In this document: piece after piece, positions 11,101 to 23,783 of the stretch
Position numbering within the stretch: position 1 is the stretch's first letter
How the letters are laid out: every line of letters begins with the position of its first letter
Source of the DNA: Simmondsia chinensis
Lineage: Eukaryota > Streptophyta > Magnoliopsida > Caryophyllales > Simmondsiaceae
DNA: 64,000 nt
NCBI GenBank assembly: GCA_018398585.1
Contig: JAGTTD010000012.1
Span: 23,941,036-24,005,035 of the forward strand
Direction of reading: 5' to 3'
The notes under the pieces: model-generated
What the model was told of the DNA's origin: nothing
Databases searched by the model: none
The model's input: the letters and a program-made list of their open reading frames with translations, nothing else
Made by a program: the position numbers and the translations under genes

Positions 11101-14100
11101 ATTCAGATCTAATCTAATGGACTTAATGCCATTCGACGCCTCTACAAGTTTCCAAACTTAGTTCAAATACAATTACTTTAAAATACAATGACTTCAACTT
11201 AACTTTTATCGCCCTGACCAATTGGTCTACATCTTTGTACTTAAGAGTTTCATTGTAGTCTAAAAGATCAGATTCACCATTAAGTTTAACCATTAAGACT
11301 GAAAATATGAATCTATCAGGTGATTCCGACCATTTTTTCACTACACAAAAGCTCTCATGTACTTTGCGTGACATTAACCTAGTTGATGATATATCTAATA
11401 CATCATCTACATTATAAGTTGTATCAAGCTATATAGACACAATACCTCTTACTGTCAATCTAAAACAAGCTATCTGTTGTGCTTTCAGAACACTTTTGAA
11501 AACATCTTACATAGCAAACCTTTTGATATGTGAACGTGACCCATCATATGAATCATATCATATTCAATTAATATTGATCCTTTCTACAACTCTTTGTAGT
11601 AAGGAAAAAAAAAAAAAAAGAAAAAAAGAATTCTTGTGACACCACCACTTTGATCTGACCAAAGTGACGTGATATAATTACCTAACCGATTCCAACTTAA
11701 GTCTTTAATTCTTTGAACTTCGCAAAAGATTCAGGACTTCAATCCTCATAGGCATATCCATATATCTACTAATTGAGTAGTTATTCATAAACATTTTATG
11801 AAATGCTCATGGCTTTTGCTTTTCTTGAACTTTTAACAGTCCATAAACACTTTATAAACAAGTCCTACTAACTTCGAGGTCCTACTGTCTTTACTTTTAA
11901 AGACACTTTCATCATTAATACGAATTTGATTCCTATGGCAGCTATCATTCAAGTACTTAATGATCTATAAGACAAATCAAACCAGTTTTGGATTATACTG
12001 ATTAATGTGACCTAAGATTAAGGACCACTTAAAAGCTATATGATTTGTGGAATTTTTTCTTTTATATGGTTACACAGCCTAGCTTGTATTAGACTAATAA
12101 ATTGTAATTAACTTAGTTTCGATTAAAATAAGTCAACTATCTACCAATATACCTTTTAAATAAATGTTTTATTGATGTAATTATCAGTCTATTTTTCAGA
12201 AAAATGACTAAAAGACTATTTCAAAAATAGAGAATATAAATCTAAATTTTAAAGTACATCAAGATAGTTACTCAAATATAAAACTACACTCCCTAACTTA
12301 AACTACTACCTCTTGATGCCCTTATCGAAAACTCATTCACCAGTACACTAGTGAACTACCTACTAGTCATAACTAGAGGAGACATGATATCAAATATCTT
12401 GTCATGTTGGCTTTCAGTCTTGGTAACAATAGCATTTATGTACTTAGGAAATTCCTGTTGAAGTCCAATACTTTTATAAAAGCAGCAAAACTATTTTGAC
12501 TATTTTACCCTCTTAAGGCTCCTAATTCCCGAGATAGATGCTTAACCTAACTGGACTTTTCCCTTAATTTTTTATGACACCTTTTATTATAAACTGTTCT
12601 AATGCTACTAGTTCTCTGACCAAATACTTCTCTCAAGTATTTTATCATATCCACGATAGTTTATCTTTCAAGTATCTAATACTAGAAAACACTTTAACAT
12701 CTTATGTTGAAATTTTGCAACTAAATCTCTCTTTAATCTAGTCTAACTTTCCTAAAGTTCTTTTCAACTTAGTAGATCCACTAGTAGCAATCTAGAGAAC
12801 TCTAAGCATCTCCTAGTGCTCTACATGTATTAGAACATATCATATTATAGCGAACAAAACATAATAGACAAGACATACCAGTATTGATCGCAATGTATAA
12901 TCTAATAACCAGTACGAAAACAAAAACTGTAAAACAAGTCATATAACATATTGGATTACTTTTCTTACTTTTTAGCAAACAATCAAAGTTTGGAGTTTAC
13001 ATTCTGACACTTACATGTATATCGTGGAGACCCAACTGAACCACCCAAAACTTCCCGCTGACAAGGCTGAATTGAGACATTAAAAGGGTGAGAACATTTC
13101 TCAATAAACATGTTTTCTTGTAAACTCTTGACTAAAAATATTTAACACACCACTTTTTCCTCAACTTCTAAGGTCCTACAATAGAGCTCCTTGGGGAGGC
13201 AAATGTAGACCCTAGCCAAGTGTCCACCATTACCTGAACATCCATATATTGTCAATATACTCCACGTCGGTGTGGCCATACTCGATTGCTTACTTCAGTT
13301 CATCCTAAGAGATCCAACCTAGTATTCTGCAAATGAACGCTCACCTCAGCGAGTCACGCCCACCTACTATATATTGCTAGACCAATAATGGAGGCCATGA
13401 GCATTCACTTAGAAACTCGCTTCCACTTGATATTTTGAATCTTGTGAACATTTTAATAATTTTAGCAAACAAACAAAGCATAGATCCACCTAACCATTCT
13501 CGATGTGTGTGCAACAATAAGCTAACCAATCTACATGTTCCTATGTGAGACGCGTAACAAGTAATTATTAAGAAGATACTCCATGTCAGCATGGCCACAC
13601 TCATTTTTCCTATACCTCTATCTATTATTAAGAAGTCTAATGTTGTATCCCACAAACAAATGCCCTCCTCGGGGAGTAGCACTTGTCCATTGTACAATTA
13701 GACTGGCAATGGAGATTGTGAGGACTCAACTCATGATCCTCGCTCCCCACTTGAAATTTAAAATGGCGGATCTTTCTTTGAAGGTTTGATTATCTCACAA
13801 TCAATAATTAGAATCATATTCTAAATTTTATTTAACAATTAAATAAAGTCCTAATCATATTAGGTTCCTTTAAATGTCCAACCTGTGCAATCTAATGTCC
13901 TTAGTTACATTATGAGAATTTTCTTTTCAGATAATTCAACTACTGAATTATCTAGTCATATTAGATCTATTTAAATAAATTCTCCCACTCGATGAAATCA
14001 ATATTTCACCAAGTCATATGGCCTTATAATTTTATTCATATCATACATAATATTTAACTCCTTTAAATAATATTGAATATGTGAACTAAATTTTATAAGT

Positions 14101-14480
14101 ATCATCTTATCAAACAATTTGAGTAACAATACTTAAGGCCTAAATGTGGAACAGTTAAAGATTTTTCTAAACTCTTTTAGAAAAGATTATCACATAGTCT
14201 TAATTAGGATCTCATGCTAATCAATTATTTATTTTATTTAAAAAATTTTATAAGTTTTTTTTTAATTGAATATGGGTGTGCCCAACTCATTAGATTATTT
14301 AGAAATATACTCGCACTAGTGACGTTGTATATAACTAAATCATTCAACTAACTTGCATATGTGCTGACTATTTGCTTGCAGTTACCTTCTATTGAGCTTG
14401 TTTCATAATGCTCGGCTTGTGCTATGTACTACTCTAATACTATGTTGTTCTCATGCTTACAGGCTTCTATGCTTCCGCGA
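11101..14480 (-). other. Decayed body of the nested copia element
   Basis: AT-rich sequence without a convincing frame. By position it corresponds to upstream pol and gag of the copia element. ORFs up to about 106 codons (for example 13377-13697 -, 13583-13789 +) carry no recognised motif. Confidence 0.4.
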
Positions 14481-14618
14481 TGATACAGTCCTCAAGTTAG
14501 GGGTCCTCGAAAACAGCCTCCCTTTAGGGTAGCACCTAAAGGGGGAAGGCTGCCTACATCCACTCCCCCAGACCATGCGTATGCGGGAGCCCTTGTGGCG
14601 CTAGGACTGTTGTTGTTG
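14480..14618 (+). mobile_element. SINE/LINE 3' tail with (TTG)n
   Basis: GGGGTCCTCGAAAACAGCC, GGGGGAAGGCTGC, CTACATCCACTCCCCCAG and GGGAGCCCTTGTGGCGCTAGG are followed by TTGTTGTTGT. This is the same tail family as at 1925-2393. The left boundary and target duplication were not found. Confidence 0.65.
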
Positions 14619-15018
14619 TAAATTTAATGAGTAGCAACCTCGTTATTAAACTCTTTAATAACACAATAAGTTTTTTTTTTATATTTTGGATTATCATAAA
14701 ATATTCAAAAATTGAATATTTCATACCTAAGATCATAATATAATCACATTAGACTAGTAATCAACTCTTTGAATATCTAATCTAATTAGATTTGATTTGG
14801 ACTTACACTTCTTGATTGTATTATGATTCATCTAAAACTTTAAACAATTTAAAACTTTAAAGAATATTTAATATTATTATTAAACATTTTTTACAGTATA
14901 TTCAAGATAGTCTTTTTTCTTTAATAAAATTTTCAATTTCATTCTTTTCGTAATTCTACATACTCCAATTTTATCAAACCTGATGCTTTAATGTCAATTA
15001 TGAATGTATTCAGAGCTC

Positions 15019-15030
15019 GCTCTAATACCA
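15019..15030 (-). other. Primer binding site (initiator tRNA-Met) of the nested copia element
   Basis: On the minus strand it reads TGGTATTAGAGC, one base off the canonical TGGTATCAGAGC. It lies 2 bases from the LTR end at 15033 and fixes the element's orientation. Confidence 0.8.
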
Positions 15031-15032
15031 AT

Positions 15033-16920
15033 TGTTGAGAATATATTTCGAAAAAAAACTTCATAAATAACTAGAGCGAGTGCAGCAGAAAATCAATTTA
15101 AATTCTTAATTATTAATCTAATGCCCCGATCCAATTAAACTATTTAATTAGACCTACATCTTATTCTAATAGACTCATAATATGACAATCAAAACATCGA
15201 ATAAAACAAGTATAAGCATGGTACATAGAATAAAAGAAATAAAGGAAAGAACAAATTTAATATCAAATACTTAATTTAGATATATCTAAAGCGCAAATTC
15301 GAACTCCGAATTTTTAGATCATAAATTGGAAGAAGAAACTTCTTAACACATCGAGATCTTCTTCGCAATAACCTCTATTAGAACCAGAGAGCGGGCTCCC
15401 AAAATATTTAATTTATGAAAAATTTTGGAACAAAATTTTTCGTTTTACTCTTTCCAAAATTAATTTTTTAGAAGAATTATGTTAAACATTAATTTAGAAA
15501 ACCCTAAAACAAGTTTAGGTTTTTCATCATGGGAGAAAACGCACCGAACGTGTTAAAGGATTATTCGCCATCAGCACCCCGCAAGGATTACTGAATGGGT
15601 AGCCCAACTTACACCATGTGTCGGCCTATAATTGGCCGAGCTTGGTCGCCATGGATCGCTTGGTTACCCAGCCCAGCGCGCAACACGTGTCGCACGCTTG
15701 TTGGGCAAACCTCGTTCCTGCGGATAAAGGCCCCCTGTTACACACACATTTTTTTTTTTTGGTTTAATTCTCACATGTATAAAATTCATCTTCATGAATA
15801 TTATTTAGTAAAATTAATTTATTCATCTAATGAATAAAAATTTATCTCATGAATTATGTTTAGCAAAATTAATCTATTCATCTCACGAATTTAATTTAAA
15901 TATTTTCAAACTATGCTTATGTTGAGACTTGTGGAAGGACCTCAAAGACAATCTAATTGTAGCTCCAAAAAGGTCAATTCTAATTATCATCTTATGATAG
16001 AAATAGACTATCATTTAATAAAACTTAATTCTACATGATAAGTTTTACTGCACTCTAGAATTAAATATATTCACGTAAGAATTTCCCAAATAATTTTGTC
16101 GCAACAATTAACCCCTCTATTAGATATTCGTGAGCAAAATAATTTTAACTGCTATTGTAATTTTTCTCAAATCTATCACCGTAGTTCCCGACTCGCCCTT
16201 CTTGAACAATTTATAATACAGAATCAATTTTCGTATTAATTTCAAATGTCAAATATTTGGAATACTCTAGCAAAAGATTCTAGAATATGTTCATATATTT
16301 GAGAATTAGCTAAAGGATCATCGTTTGCTGTAGATTCCTAGTAAAATATCCGTTGCCACCATACTTCATGCAATTACTCAACGACATAAGATCCTGGTTA
16401 TTCAATTTCAATCTCATCATTTTGGGCATCAATGCAATTAACATTCCATGCATGAGTTTGGACTATGTCCCGAATTTAGAGTTATTGTCTTAAAAAATTA
16501 ATTATTTTTGATAGCTGTTAAAGAAATAACTAATTCAGGTGGTCCTGCTTAGTATTCCAATCTTATTAAAAAAAAAACAAGCATAATACTCCTAGATCCT
16601 TATCCACATGACCAAGATAAGTCATTAAAAATATCATATTATAGTCTTACCAAACAAGTTGTCCAAACTTATCCCTGTCTAAGGACATAATTTGGCAACA
16701 TGTCACCAGTTTAATCTAAGTCTTTTCGTGGTTCAATTTTATTGACCACTTAAAGCAAATCTCACAAGTCATATGGGACAACGACCATCTCATGGAACGT
16801 TTTAGAAAACAATCACACGCATGTTTTACTCATAAAACATAATCAGACAATAAATAAATAAAATAATTTTATTTATTTAAAAATAATTAATTGGATTTTT
16901 CTAGGGCACCTATTCAAACA
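15033..16920 (-). repeat. 5' LTR of the nested copia element
   Basis: About 1.89 kb, homologous to 8231-10180 and to the truncated copy at 18429-19836. It begins TGTTGAGAATATATTTC on the plus strand next to the primer site and ends CACCTATTCAAACA. Confidence 0.8.
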
Positions 16921-18428
16921 ATGGCCTCCTATACACAATTTCTAAAATATTGAGTACGAGATAAGGTTTACACACACTCTAAGGTCTAAAAGAGATCAAC
17001 TCATGTAACTCTCTCCTATGACACATGAGATCGTGAAGGCCCTAGGATATCTAAGCATGGACAGGACGTCTAACGCTGAAATGCTACTCACCCTCTTGAT
17101 AAGTTAGACTTTCTTCTGGGTATGTTCCTGTGCACGCTTATTTTTAACACAAAGGTCCTTAAGAAACTTGGCATACATGGGAATGTGTTTAATTGCATCA
17201 ATCAACGGCGAGTTGATTTTAACATCCTTAAGCAACTCCATGAGCTCAACCTCTTTGGGGCATACTTCTCCTTTGGTCCTACAAAAACCGAAGTAAAAGG
17301 AACACTGGGTTCATAGACCCTTTCTCGTGATCCCTCTCTATCAACAGTGGAGTAGGAGCCACATCCTTCTCGACCTTGTCCTCAACCTCAACTTCCCTAA
17401 GGTTCTCCTTTCCTGACACTGATTCAATCTTAACTTGCTCACGAGTAAGCAAGCCAGGGTTAGAACTAGTCCACCCTGCTGGGCTTGTGAGGGGTTGGGA
17501 GGGAAATCTTCCTTCCTCTCTCCTATTAAGTGCTTGGTGGCTAACTGTCCTATCTGGTTCTCTAAATTGGCAATGGATTAAGAGTGAAATCAAACTAGTT
17601 GTATAGTGTCCGCCATAAAGTACAACATATGCTCCTCCAACTGTGAAGTATATCCTAGAGGTGGTGGAGGGAGTTAGCATGAGTAACCGCAGAGTGAGGT
17701 TGAGCATTACACATTTTCCCTCCCTAAAAAATGGGAGGGTGTGTGTTACCTATGTATAAAAGTCTTGTGGGTTTGTCCCGGTGGTTGTTTTGTCCCCACA
17801 AGAAATTAGGATGACTTTTCCATCCTAGGTTGTACGTGCTCGAGTATGGGTTATTTGTTTTTGAGTATCTCTTTGCTGCATAAACTTGTTCCTACACAAA
17901 TTTTGGGTATTGTGAGGCATATGGACATTCCAACATGACATGATTTGTGCTAGAGCAAATACTACAAGGGTTGCAATCATTCGATGACTCAACGACGTTA
18001 ACTGCATAAATATTAGTAGGATTTGCTTGAAAAATTAGTCAATTTTCTTACTAAGTGCTTCATTTTTCAATGCTAAGCCATTGCACGGTGCCACCCTGTA
18101 GACACAACACATGTTCCTCTTAACTACCCTAGTTGAAGAGGCTTGATCCACGGAGTGTTCACTAAGGCGCTCAAATAGCGTCCACGCCTCATCCTCGTCT
18201 TGTTGATTAAATGCTTCCCTACATGAAACATTAACCATCTATTTGTTGGGAGCAGTCAGACCATCATAGAAGTTCAGAACTAGAGCCCACTTGGGAGTTC
18301 CATGGTGAGGACAGCTTCGAAGGATGTCCTTAAACCTATCCTAACTCTCATGAAATTGTTCTTAATCTTATTGTTCAAAACTATTTATGGCTCCCCTAAT
18401 AGCCATAGTTTAGGCCTTAGGGTAAACC
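16921..18428 (-). pseudogene. Gypsy (Athila/Tat) gag and protease N-terminal half
   Basis: Minus-strand translation from 18420 downward gives FHES..RFKDILRSCPHHGTPKW and FYDGL, then EDEAWTLFERLSE (18238-18035 frame). Further on come NRREEGRFPSQP (about 17530), KINSPLIDAIKHIPMYAKFLKDLC (about 17230-17150) and SLLDLRVCVNLISYSIF at the protease. Here the active-site D-x-G has become DLR. These are the ordered landmarks of Athila/Tat gag followed by protease. Frameshifts and stops interrupt it. It ends at the copia insertion (16920) and continues at 8230; its upstream end abuts an LTR fragment at 18429. Confidence 0.8.
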
Positions 18429-19836
18429 TATTGGGAACATATTTCAAAAAATTTCTAGATTAGCTGGAGCACGTGCAGCGAAAAATTAATTTAAAATTCT
18501 TAGTTTTAAATCTATGGCCCTAACCTAATTAAACTATTTAATTAGTTCTAGATCTTAATGTAATTGGTTTATAATATAACAAACAAAAATATCGAATAAA
18601 ACAAGCATAAACATAGTATGTAGAACAAACAAAATAAAGGAAAAACAAATTAATTATCAAATACTTAATTCAAATACACCTGAAACGCAAATCCCAACTC
18701 CGAAATGAAGATCTGAAATTAGAAGAAGAATTCTCGACACCACAAGATCTTCTTCACAATGACCTTCTCTAGCACCGTGAGTGTGGGCTCCAAAATATAT
18801 TTAATTTAGGAAAAGTATCGGAACAAAATATTTCCTTCAATCTTTCCGAAAAATAATTTTTTAGAAAATTTAAGCTAAACCATAATTTTAAAAACCCCTA
18901 AAACAATTTTAGGGTTTTCGTCATGGGAGAAAACCAGGTTCCAGAATCCTAAACTTATATTTTGTTTAAATCTACACAGGCCGCACATATTCGCATGACA
19001 TGATGTGAATCTCCCATTGGCTGAAGTAGAAGCACACGAATAACTCCCTTAGAAACCTCAGATCAACACGCGCGACACGTGTCAGCTTGCGATTTTTTCT
19101 ACCCACGTGCACACAGATTACTACCTGTGCATTCACGCGTCACTTCTTTTTTTTATTTAAATACCCACATGTATAAAATTAACCTCATGAATATTATTTA
19201 CTAAAATTAAATTATTTATCTTATGAATAAATAACTCATCTCACGAATTATGTTTAGCACAATTAATTTATTCACCTTATGAGTAAATAATTCATCCCAC
19301 GAATTCAATTTAAATATTTTCAAATGATGCTTAAGTCAAGGCTTGCAAAGGGACTTCAATGACAGTCTAACTCTTGCTCCAAATGGGTCAAATCTAATTA
19401 TTATCTCATGATAACAATTGATTACCATTTAGTAAAACTTAATTCCACTAAATAGTTTTACTACACTCTAGAATTGAATATATTCACTCAATAATTTTCC
19501 AAATAACATTTATTACGATAATTAACCCCTCTATTAGAAATCCGTTAGCAAAAACAACTTTAACTACTATTGTTAATTTTCACAATCTATCACCGTAGTT
19601 CTCGACTCACCCTTCTCGAACAATTCAATAATACTGAAACAATTTTCGTATTAATTCCAAATGTCCAACATATAAAATACTTTGGCCAAAGATTCTAGAA
19701 TTTGTTTGTATGCTTGCGAACCAACTAAGGAGAAATCTTTATCTCGTTAGAGACTATAGATTCCACATAAAATAACTGTTACTGCTACACTTCATGCCGT
19801 TACCCAACGCACGTAAGATTCTAGTGTTTAGCTTCA
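18429..19836 (-). repeat. Truncated third copy of the nested-copia LTR
   Basis: It starts TATTGGGAACATATTTC and aligns with the first ~1.4 kb of the LTRs at 8231 and 15033: the same CCTAAAACAATTTTAGGG block, ATTCATCTCACGAAT palindromes and CACTTCATGC..TACCCAACG end. Homology stops at about 19836, short of the normal LTR end. It is a fragment or a solo LTR cut by later rearrangement, and it interrupts the gypsy gag. Confidence 0.75.
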
Positions 19837-19869
19837 AAAAAGCATTCTCTCACAAGAAGTGCTTTCCTC

Positions 19870-20620
19870 GTTCACCCAATGGACAAGCTAATCTAGACAA
19901 AACATCCCAAGTCAAGCTGAAAGGTGTCGGGGCATGAAAGCCCCAAGTAAAGCCAAAAAGGCGTCTGGGCACCCACGACCCAGGTCAAGCCAAAATGGCA
20001 TTTGGATTAAAAATGCTTAGGTAAAGTCGAAAGGCGTCTAGGCGCGGAAGCCCTAGGTAAAGCCAAAAAGGCATTTGGGCACCTAAGACTCGGGTCAAGC
20101 CAAAGCTGCGTCTAGTTGAAAAGCTCCAAGTAAAGCAGAAAGGAGTCTGGGCACTTGAGACCCAGGTAAAGCAACAAAGGCATCTAGCACCCAAGACCGA
20201 GGTAAAGCCAAAACGGCATCTGGATGAAAAAGCCCTAGGTCACACCGAAAGGCATCTGGGGACCCGAGACCCAAGTAAAGCCGAAAAGGCCTCTAGGAAC
20301 CCGAGACCTGGGTCAAGCCAAAACAGTGTCCGGATAAAAAGCCTCAGGTAAAGTCGAAAGGCATCTCAATGGGAAAGCCTTAGGCACAGCCTAACATCTA
20401 AGCACAAAAGCCTTAGGTAAAGCAAAAGGTCATCTAAGCACGAAAGCCTCAAGTAAAGTTGAAAGACATTTGAGCACGAAAGCTTCAGTTAAAGCCTCAA
20501 GGCATCGGGGCACCCAAGCCCCAGGTAAAGCCAGAAGGTGTCTAGGCACCAAAGATGGAGTCAAGCCGCTAACATTTGAGCGCTAAAGACTGAAGCAAGC
20601 TTTGCACCACAAAGCACCTA
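19870..20620. repeat. Minisatellite, ~36-bp period
   Basis: About 20 imperfect copies of a unit like AGGTAAAGCC-AAAAGGCAT-CTGGGCACC-GAGACC. Successive starts near 19981, 20019, 20053, 20091, 20126 and 20163 show a 34-38 bp period. Tandem repeats between pol and the polypurine tract are typical of Tat/Ogre gypsy elements, and a polypurine tract follows at 22456. Confidence 0.85.
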
Positions 20621-20739
20621 AATGCTTCAAGTCCTACAAGTATAAATTCAATTAAAATAATAGAATCATCACAAGAGGAAGACAAAATGATATCTTGCAG
20701 ACTAAGAAGGGAAAAATAACAATTCCAAAAAGAAATCCA

Positions 20740-21065
20740 AATACTTGAATGAAGCTTTTAAAGCATCCAAGCACAAAAGACTCGAATGAAACTTCTAAAG
20801 CACCCGAGCACAAAAAGACTAGAATAAAAGCTTTCAAAGCATCTCAGCACAAAAAGACTAGAATAAGGCTTCTAAAGCATCCGAGCATAAAAAGACTCCA
20901 ATAAAGCTTTTAAAGCATTTGATCACATAAACACTTAAGTAAAGTTATTAAAACATTCGAACACACAAAAGACGAAAGTAAAGCTATTAATGCATTCAGG
21001 CACATCAAAGACTCAAGTAAAGTTATTGATACATTTGAGCACATCAAAGACTCAAGGGGAGCCCT
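20740..21065. repeat. Minisatellite, ~42-bp period
   Basis: About eight copies of a unit like GACTCGAATAAAGCTT-CTAAAGCATCC-GAGCACAAAAA. The AAAGC and CATC-GAGCAC words recall the 36-bp family next door, so it is probably a diverged relative. Confidence 0.8.
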
Positions 21066-21520
21066 TAGGCGTTTAAGCACCTCCTTGCACCAAAAAACAA
21101 AAACAAAAAGAAAACAATAAACTAACAAGAATCACACCCAGATAAAAAATTGTGCTATTTAGCCACTTCTATCTAAATCATTTGGCACAAAGACTCTGAC
21201 GAATTAATGCCTAGGCAGCATATAGGTAGCTTAACTTTTAACAGGAACTTGAAGAAGCTAAAAAGGCCTAACAACAGGACATCAATAGAAGGAAAAGAAA
21301 CACAGGTTTTTCGCTTAACAATTGACAAGCTCTAACCAGGTATAATATTGTCTGCTGCATTTCCATTTTTTGCAAAAAAATAGTCTTGAAGCATAAAAAC
21401 CGCAAAAGAAAGGAAGTCCTAGAAAAGCGAGCCGAAACTTGAACAATACCCACATGAGGTAAGACCAATGAACATAGCTCAGAGCTTTAAAATCAAGAAA
21501 ATAAGAAATAAAGGGCCAAA
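21066..21520 (+). other. Non-coding, 3' region of a Tat-type element
   Basis: No gene or repeat recognised. By position it lies between the minisatellites and the duplicated 3' segment. Confidence 0.3.
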
Positions 21521-22455
21521 GACTGAATTCTCTATAATACTATAAATCCGTACTTCGAACCCTATACACAGCAAAAAAGGGATTACCTCGATATAAATAA
21601 TAGTGGATACCATAATTTATTTGTTACTTTTGAACTTATATTCTTGTCATGTGTTGCTTGTCTATGATGTAAGGGACCCAAAACATCCAATTCAAAAAAT
21701 AGAAACAATAAAATATTATGCAAATATATATATATACATCCGGCAGGTTAGACACCGACCATAGAGGATCGATAAGAGCACATTTAAATATCATTGAAAA
21801 TATATGGGAACCCCTCTAAATCCCCAAATTGGACTCTAGAATCCATATCGAACAATGAGATATTAAGTTGAACTGAGGCTTCTGCCAGATACACATATGA
21901 CCATCGAAATATTAAGTTGAACTAGGGGCTTTCGCCTTTGAACATCGAAATATTAAGTTGAACTGGGGGCTATAAATAATAACTACCCATTTTTTATTAT
22001 TACCAAACATTTAATATTGACATATTGAGATATAACTAATAACGAAAGTCCCATTCCATTCTTGATAAGAAACAAAAAGTACCTCCTAGAGGCTTGAGTG
22101 TACTAAATCAACCACACTTGGAAAAACTCACTAACTCGACTTTCAAAAACGATTTACCATCAAAAAGTTACACCCGAGGGGTAATATTACAATCCTTTGT
22201 ATTACAAATGGAAATAATCAACCCCACTAGCTCCGGCACTAGATCAACAATATGGCATTTAATCCGGTAAGTATTTGATACTCATCCACCTCAAATTTTG
22301 TAAATTATTACTCTGGCCACCATTACCAGGAACTCAAAAAGATGTTGACGTTTGTCATTCTCGCCCAATCCAATCTCGCCAGCCATCGATTGTGCCTTTT
22401 CCAAAAAAAGATCACGAGTTTTTAGTATGTTTCATAGAGGGAATTCTTCCCTCTT

Positions 22456-22472
22456 AGAAGTTGGGGGGTAAT
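22456..22472 (+). other. Polypurine tract, unit 1
   Basis: AGAAGTTGGGGGGTAAT directly before TGTTGGGGGTTCATC (22473), the classical polypurine-tract/LTR junction of a plus-strand gypsy element. Confidence 0.6.
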
Positions 22473-23533
22473 TGTTGGGGGTTCATCAATAGGTGAGATG
22501 TTGTTGGTGAGATGCTGGTAGGCAAGATAGTATCGACAAAGGAAAAATGTAACCATACCATTATTGTATAAAACCGGGTACTAAAATGCTATTATTGTAT
22601 AAAAGCAAATAATAAAATAATGAACCTAAATTAAAACACCAAAATAAAAGGGCCACCTTGACCCCCAAGACTGAATTCTCTACAATAACATAAATCAGTA
22701 TTTCAAATCCTATACACAGCAAAAAAAGGGATTACCTCGATATAAATAATAGTGGGTGCCATAATTTATTTGCGACTTTTGCACTTATATACTTGTCATA
22801 TGTTGCTTGTCTATGATGTAAGGGTCCCAAGACATCCAATTCAAAAAATAGACAAAATAAAATATTATGCAAAAATATATATTTCTAGCAAGTTAGACAC
22901 CGACCACTGAGGATCTATAATACTACATTTAAGTATCATTGAAAATATATGGGAACCCCTCTAAATTTCTAAATTGGACTCTAGAATCCATCTCGAACAA
23001 TGAGATATCCAGATACATATTTGAACATCGAAATATTAAGTTGAATTGGGGGCTATAAATAATAATTGGCCATTTTTTATTATTACCAAACATTTAATAT
23101 TGACATATTCAGATATAACTAATATCGAAAGTCCATCCCATTCTTGATAGGAAACAAAAAGTACCACCTAGAGACTTGAGTGTACTAAATCAACTACATT
23201 TGGCAAAAACACTGACTCAACTTTCAAAAGGTATTTAAACATCAAAAAGTTACACCGAAGGATTAATATTACAATCCTTAGCCAAATGGAAATAATCAAC
23301 CCCACTAACTCTGGCATTAGATCAATAATATGACATTTAATCCGGTAAGTATTTGACACTCACCCACCTCACATTTTGTAAATTATTACCCCAGCCACCA
23401 TTACCAGGAATTCAAAAAGATGTTGATGTTTCTCATTCTCGCCCAATCCAATCTCGCCAACCATCGATCCTGCCTTTTTAGAAAAAAGATCATGAGTTTT
23501 TAGTCTGCTTCACAGAGGGAATTCTTCTCTCTC

Positions 23534-23550
23534 AGAAGTAGGGGGCTAAT
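23534..23550 (+). other. Polypurine tract, unit 2, and LTR start at 23551
   Basis: AGAAGTAGGGGGCTAAT directly before TGTTGGGGG. The LTR running from 23551 has a TATA-like TTTATATATATGAT at 23770-23783, which is broken there by the hAT insertion and continues at 24779. Its 3' limit was not found. Confidence 0.6.
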
Positions 23551-23783
23551 TGTTGGGGGTTCATCAATAGGCGAGATGCTATTGACGAGAAGCTAGTAGG
23601 CAAGATAGTATCTACAAAGGAAAATTATAACCATACCATTATTGTATAACACCAGGTACTAATATGCTATTATTGTATAAAATCGGATACTTAAATAATG
23701 AACCAAAATTAACTTGAGCCCCAAGTATTGTGCTTGGCCTCCAAACACTTACCTCCCCTATTGCTCATCTTTATATATATGAT

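Larger units (their letters stand above)
8231..16920 (-). mobile_element. Old minus-strand copia element nested in the gypsy protease
   Basis: Two directly repeated LTR copies (8231-10180 and 15033-16920) flank a decayed body with copia reverse-transcriptase motifs on the minus strand. A primer site complementary to initiator tRNA-Met sits next to the right-hand LTR. The insertion falls between the two halves of a gypsy protease (KLCIGG ends at 16921, LQLVDR starts at 8230), which gives the order of insertion. The expected 5-bp target duplication is not readable, probably because of decay. Confidence 0.8.
21522..23700 (+). repeat. Direct duplication of a ~1.1-kb segment carrying polypurine tract and LTR start
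   Basis: Unit 1 (about 21522-22600) and unit 2 (about 22666-23700) share the same ordered landmarks: GACTGAATTCTCTA, CTATACACAGCAAAAAA, GGATTACCTCGATATAAATAATAG, GACATATT..GATATAACTAAT, CTCGCCCAATCCAATCTCG and TTGTTGGGGGTTCATCAATAGG. Unit 1 also has a short internal triplication of ATCGAAATATTAAGTTGAACT (21845-21970). The copies differ by substitutions and a ~90-bp deletion, so the duplication is not recent. Confidence 0.8.

Noticed and set aside
8226..16925. 5-bp target duplication for the nested copia element
   Set aside because: The flanks AAGTT and ATGGC do not match; element limits rest on LTR homology and the split gypsy frame instead.
17279..17707. 142-codon minus-strand ORF as a stand-alone gene
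   Set aside because: It covers part of gypsy gag (NRREEGRFPSQP block) but drifts out of the gag frame at both ends; treated as part of the broken gag.
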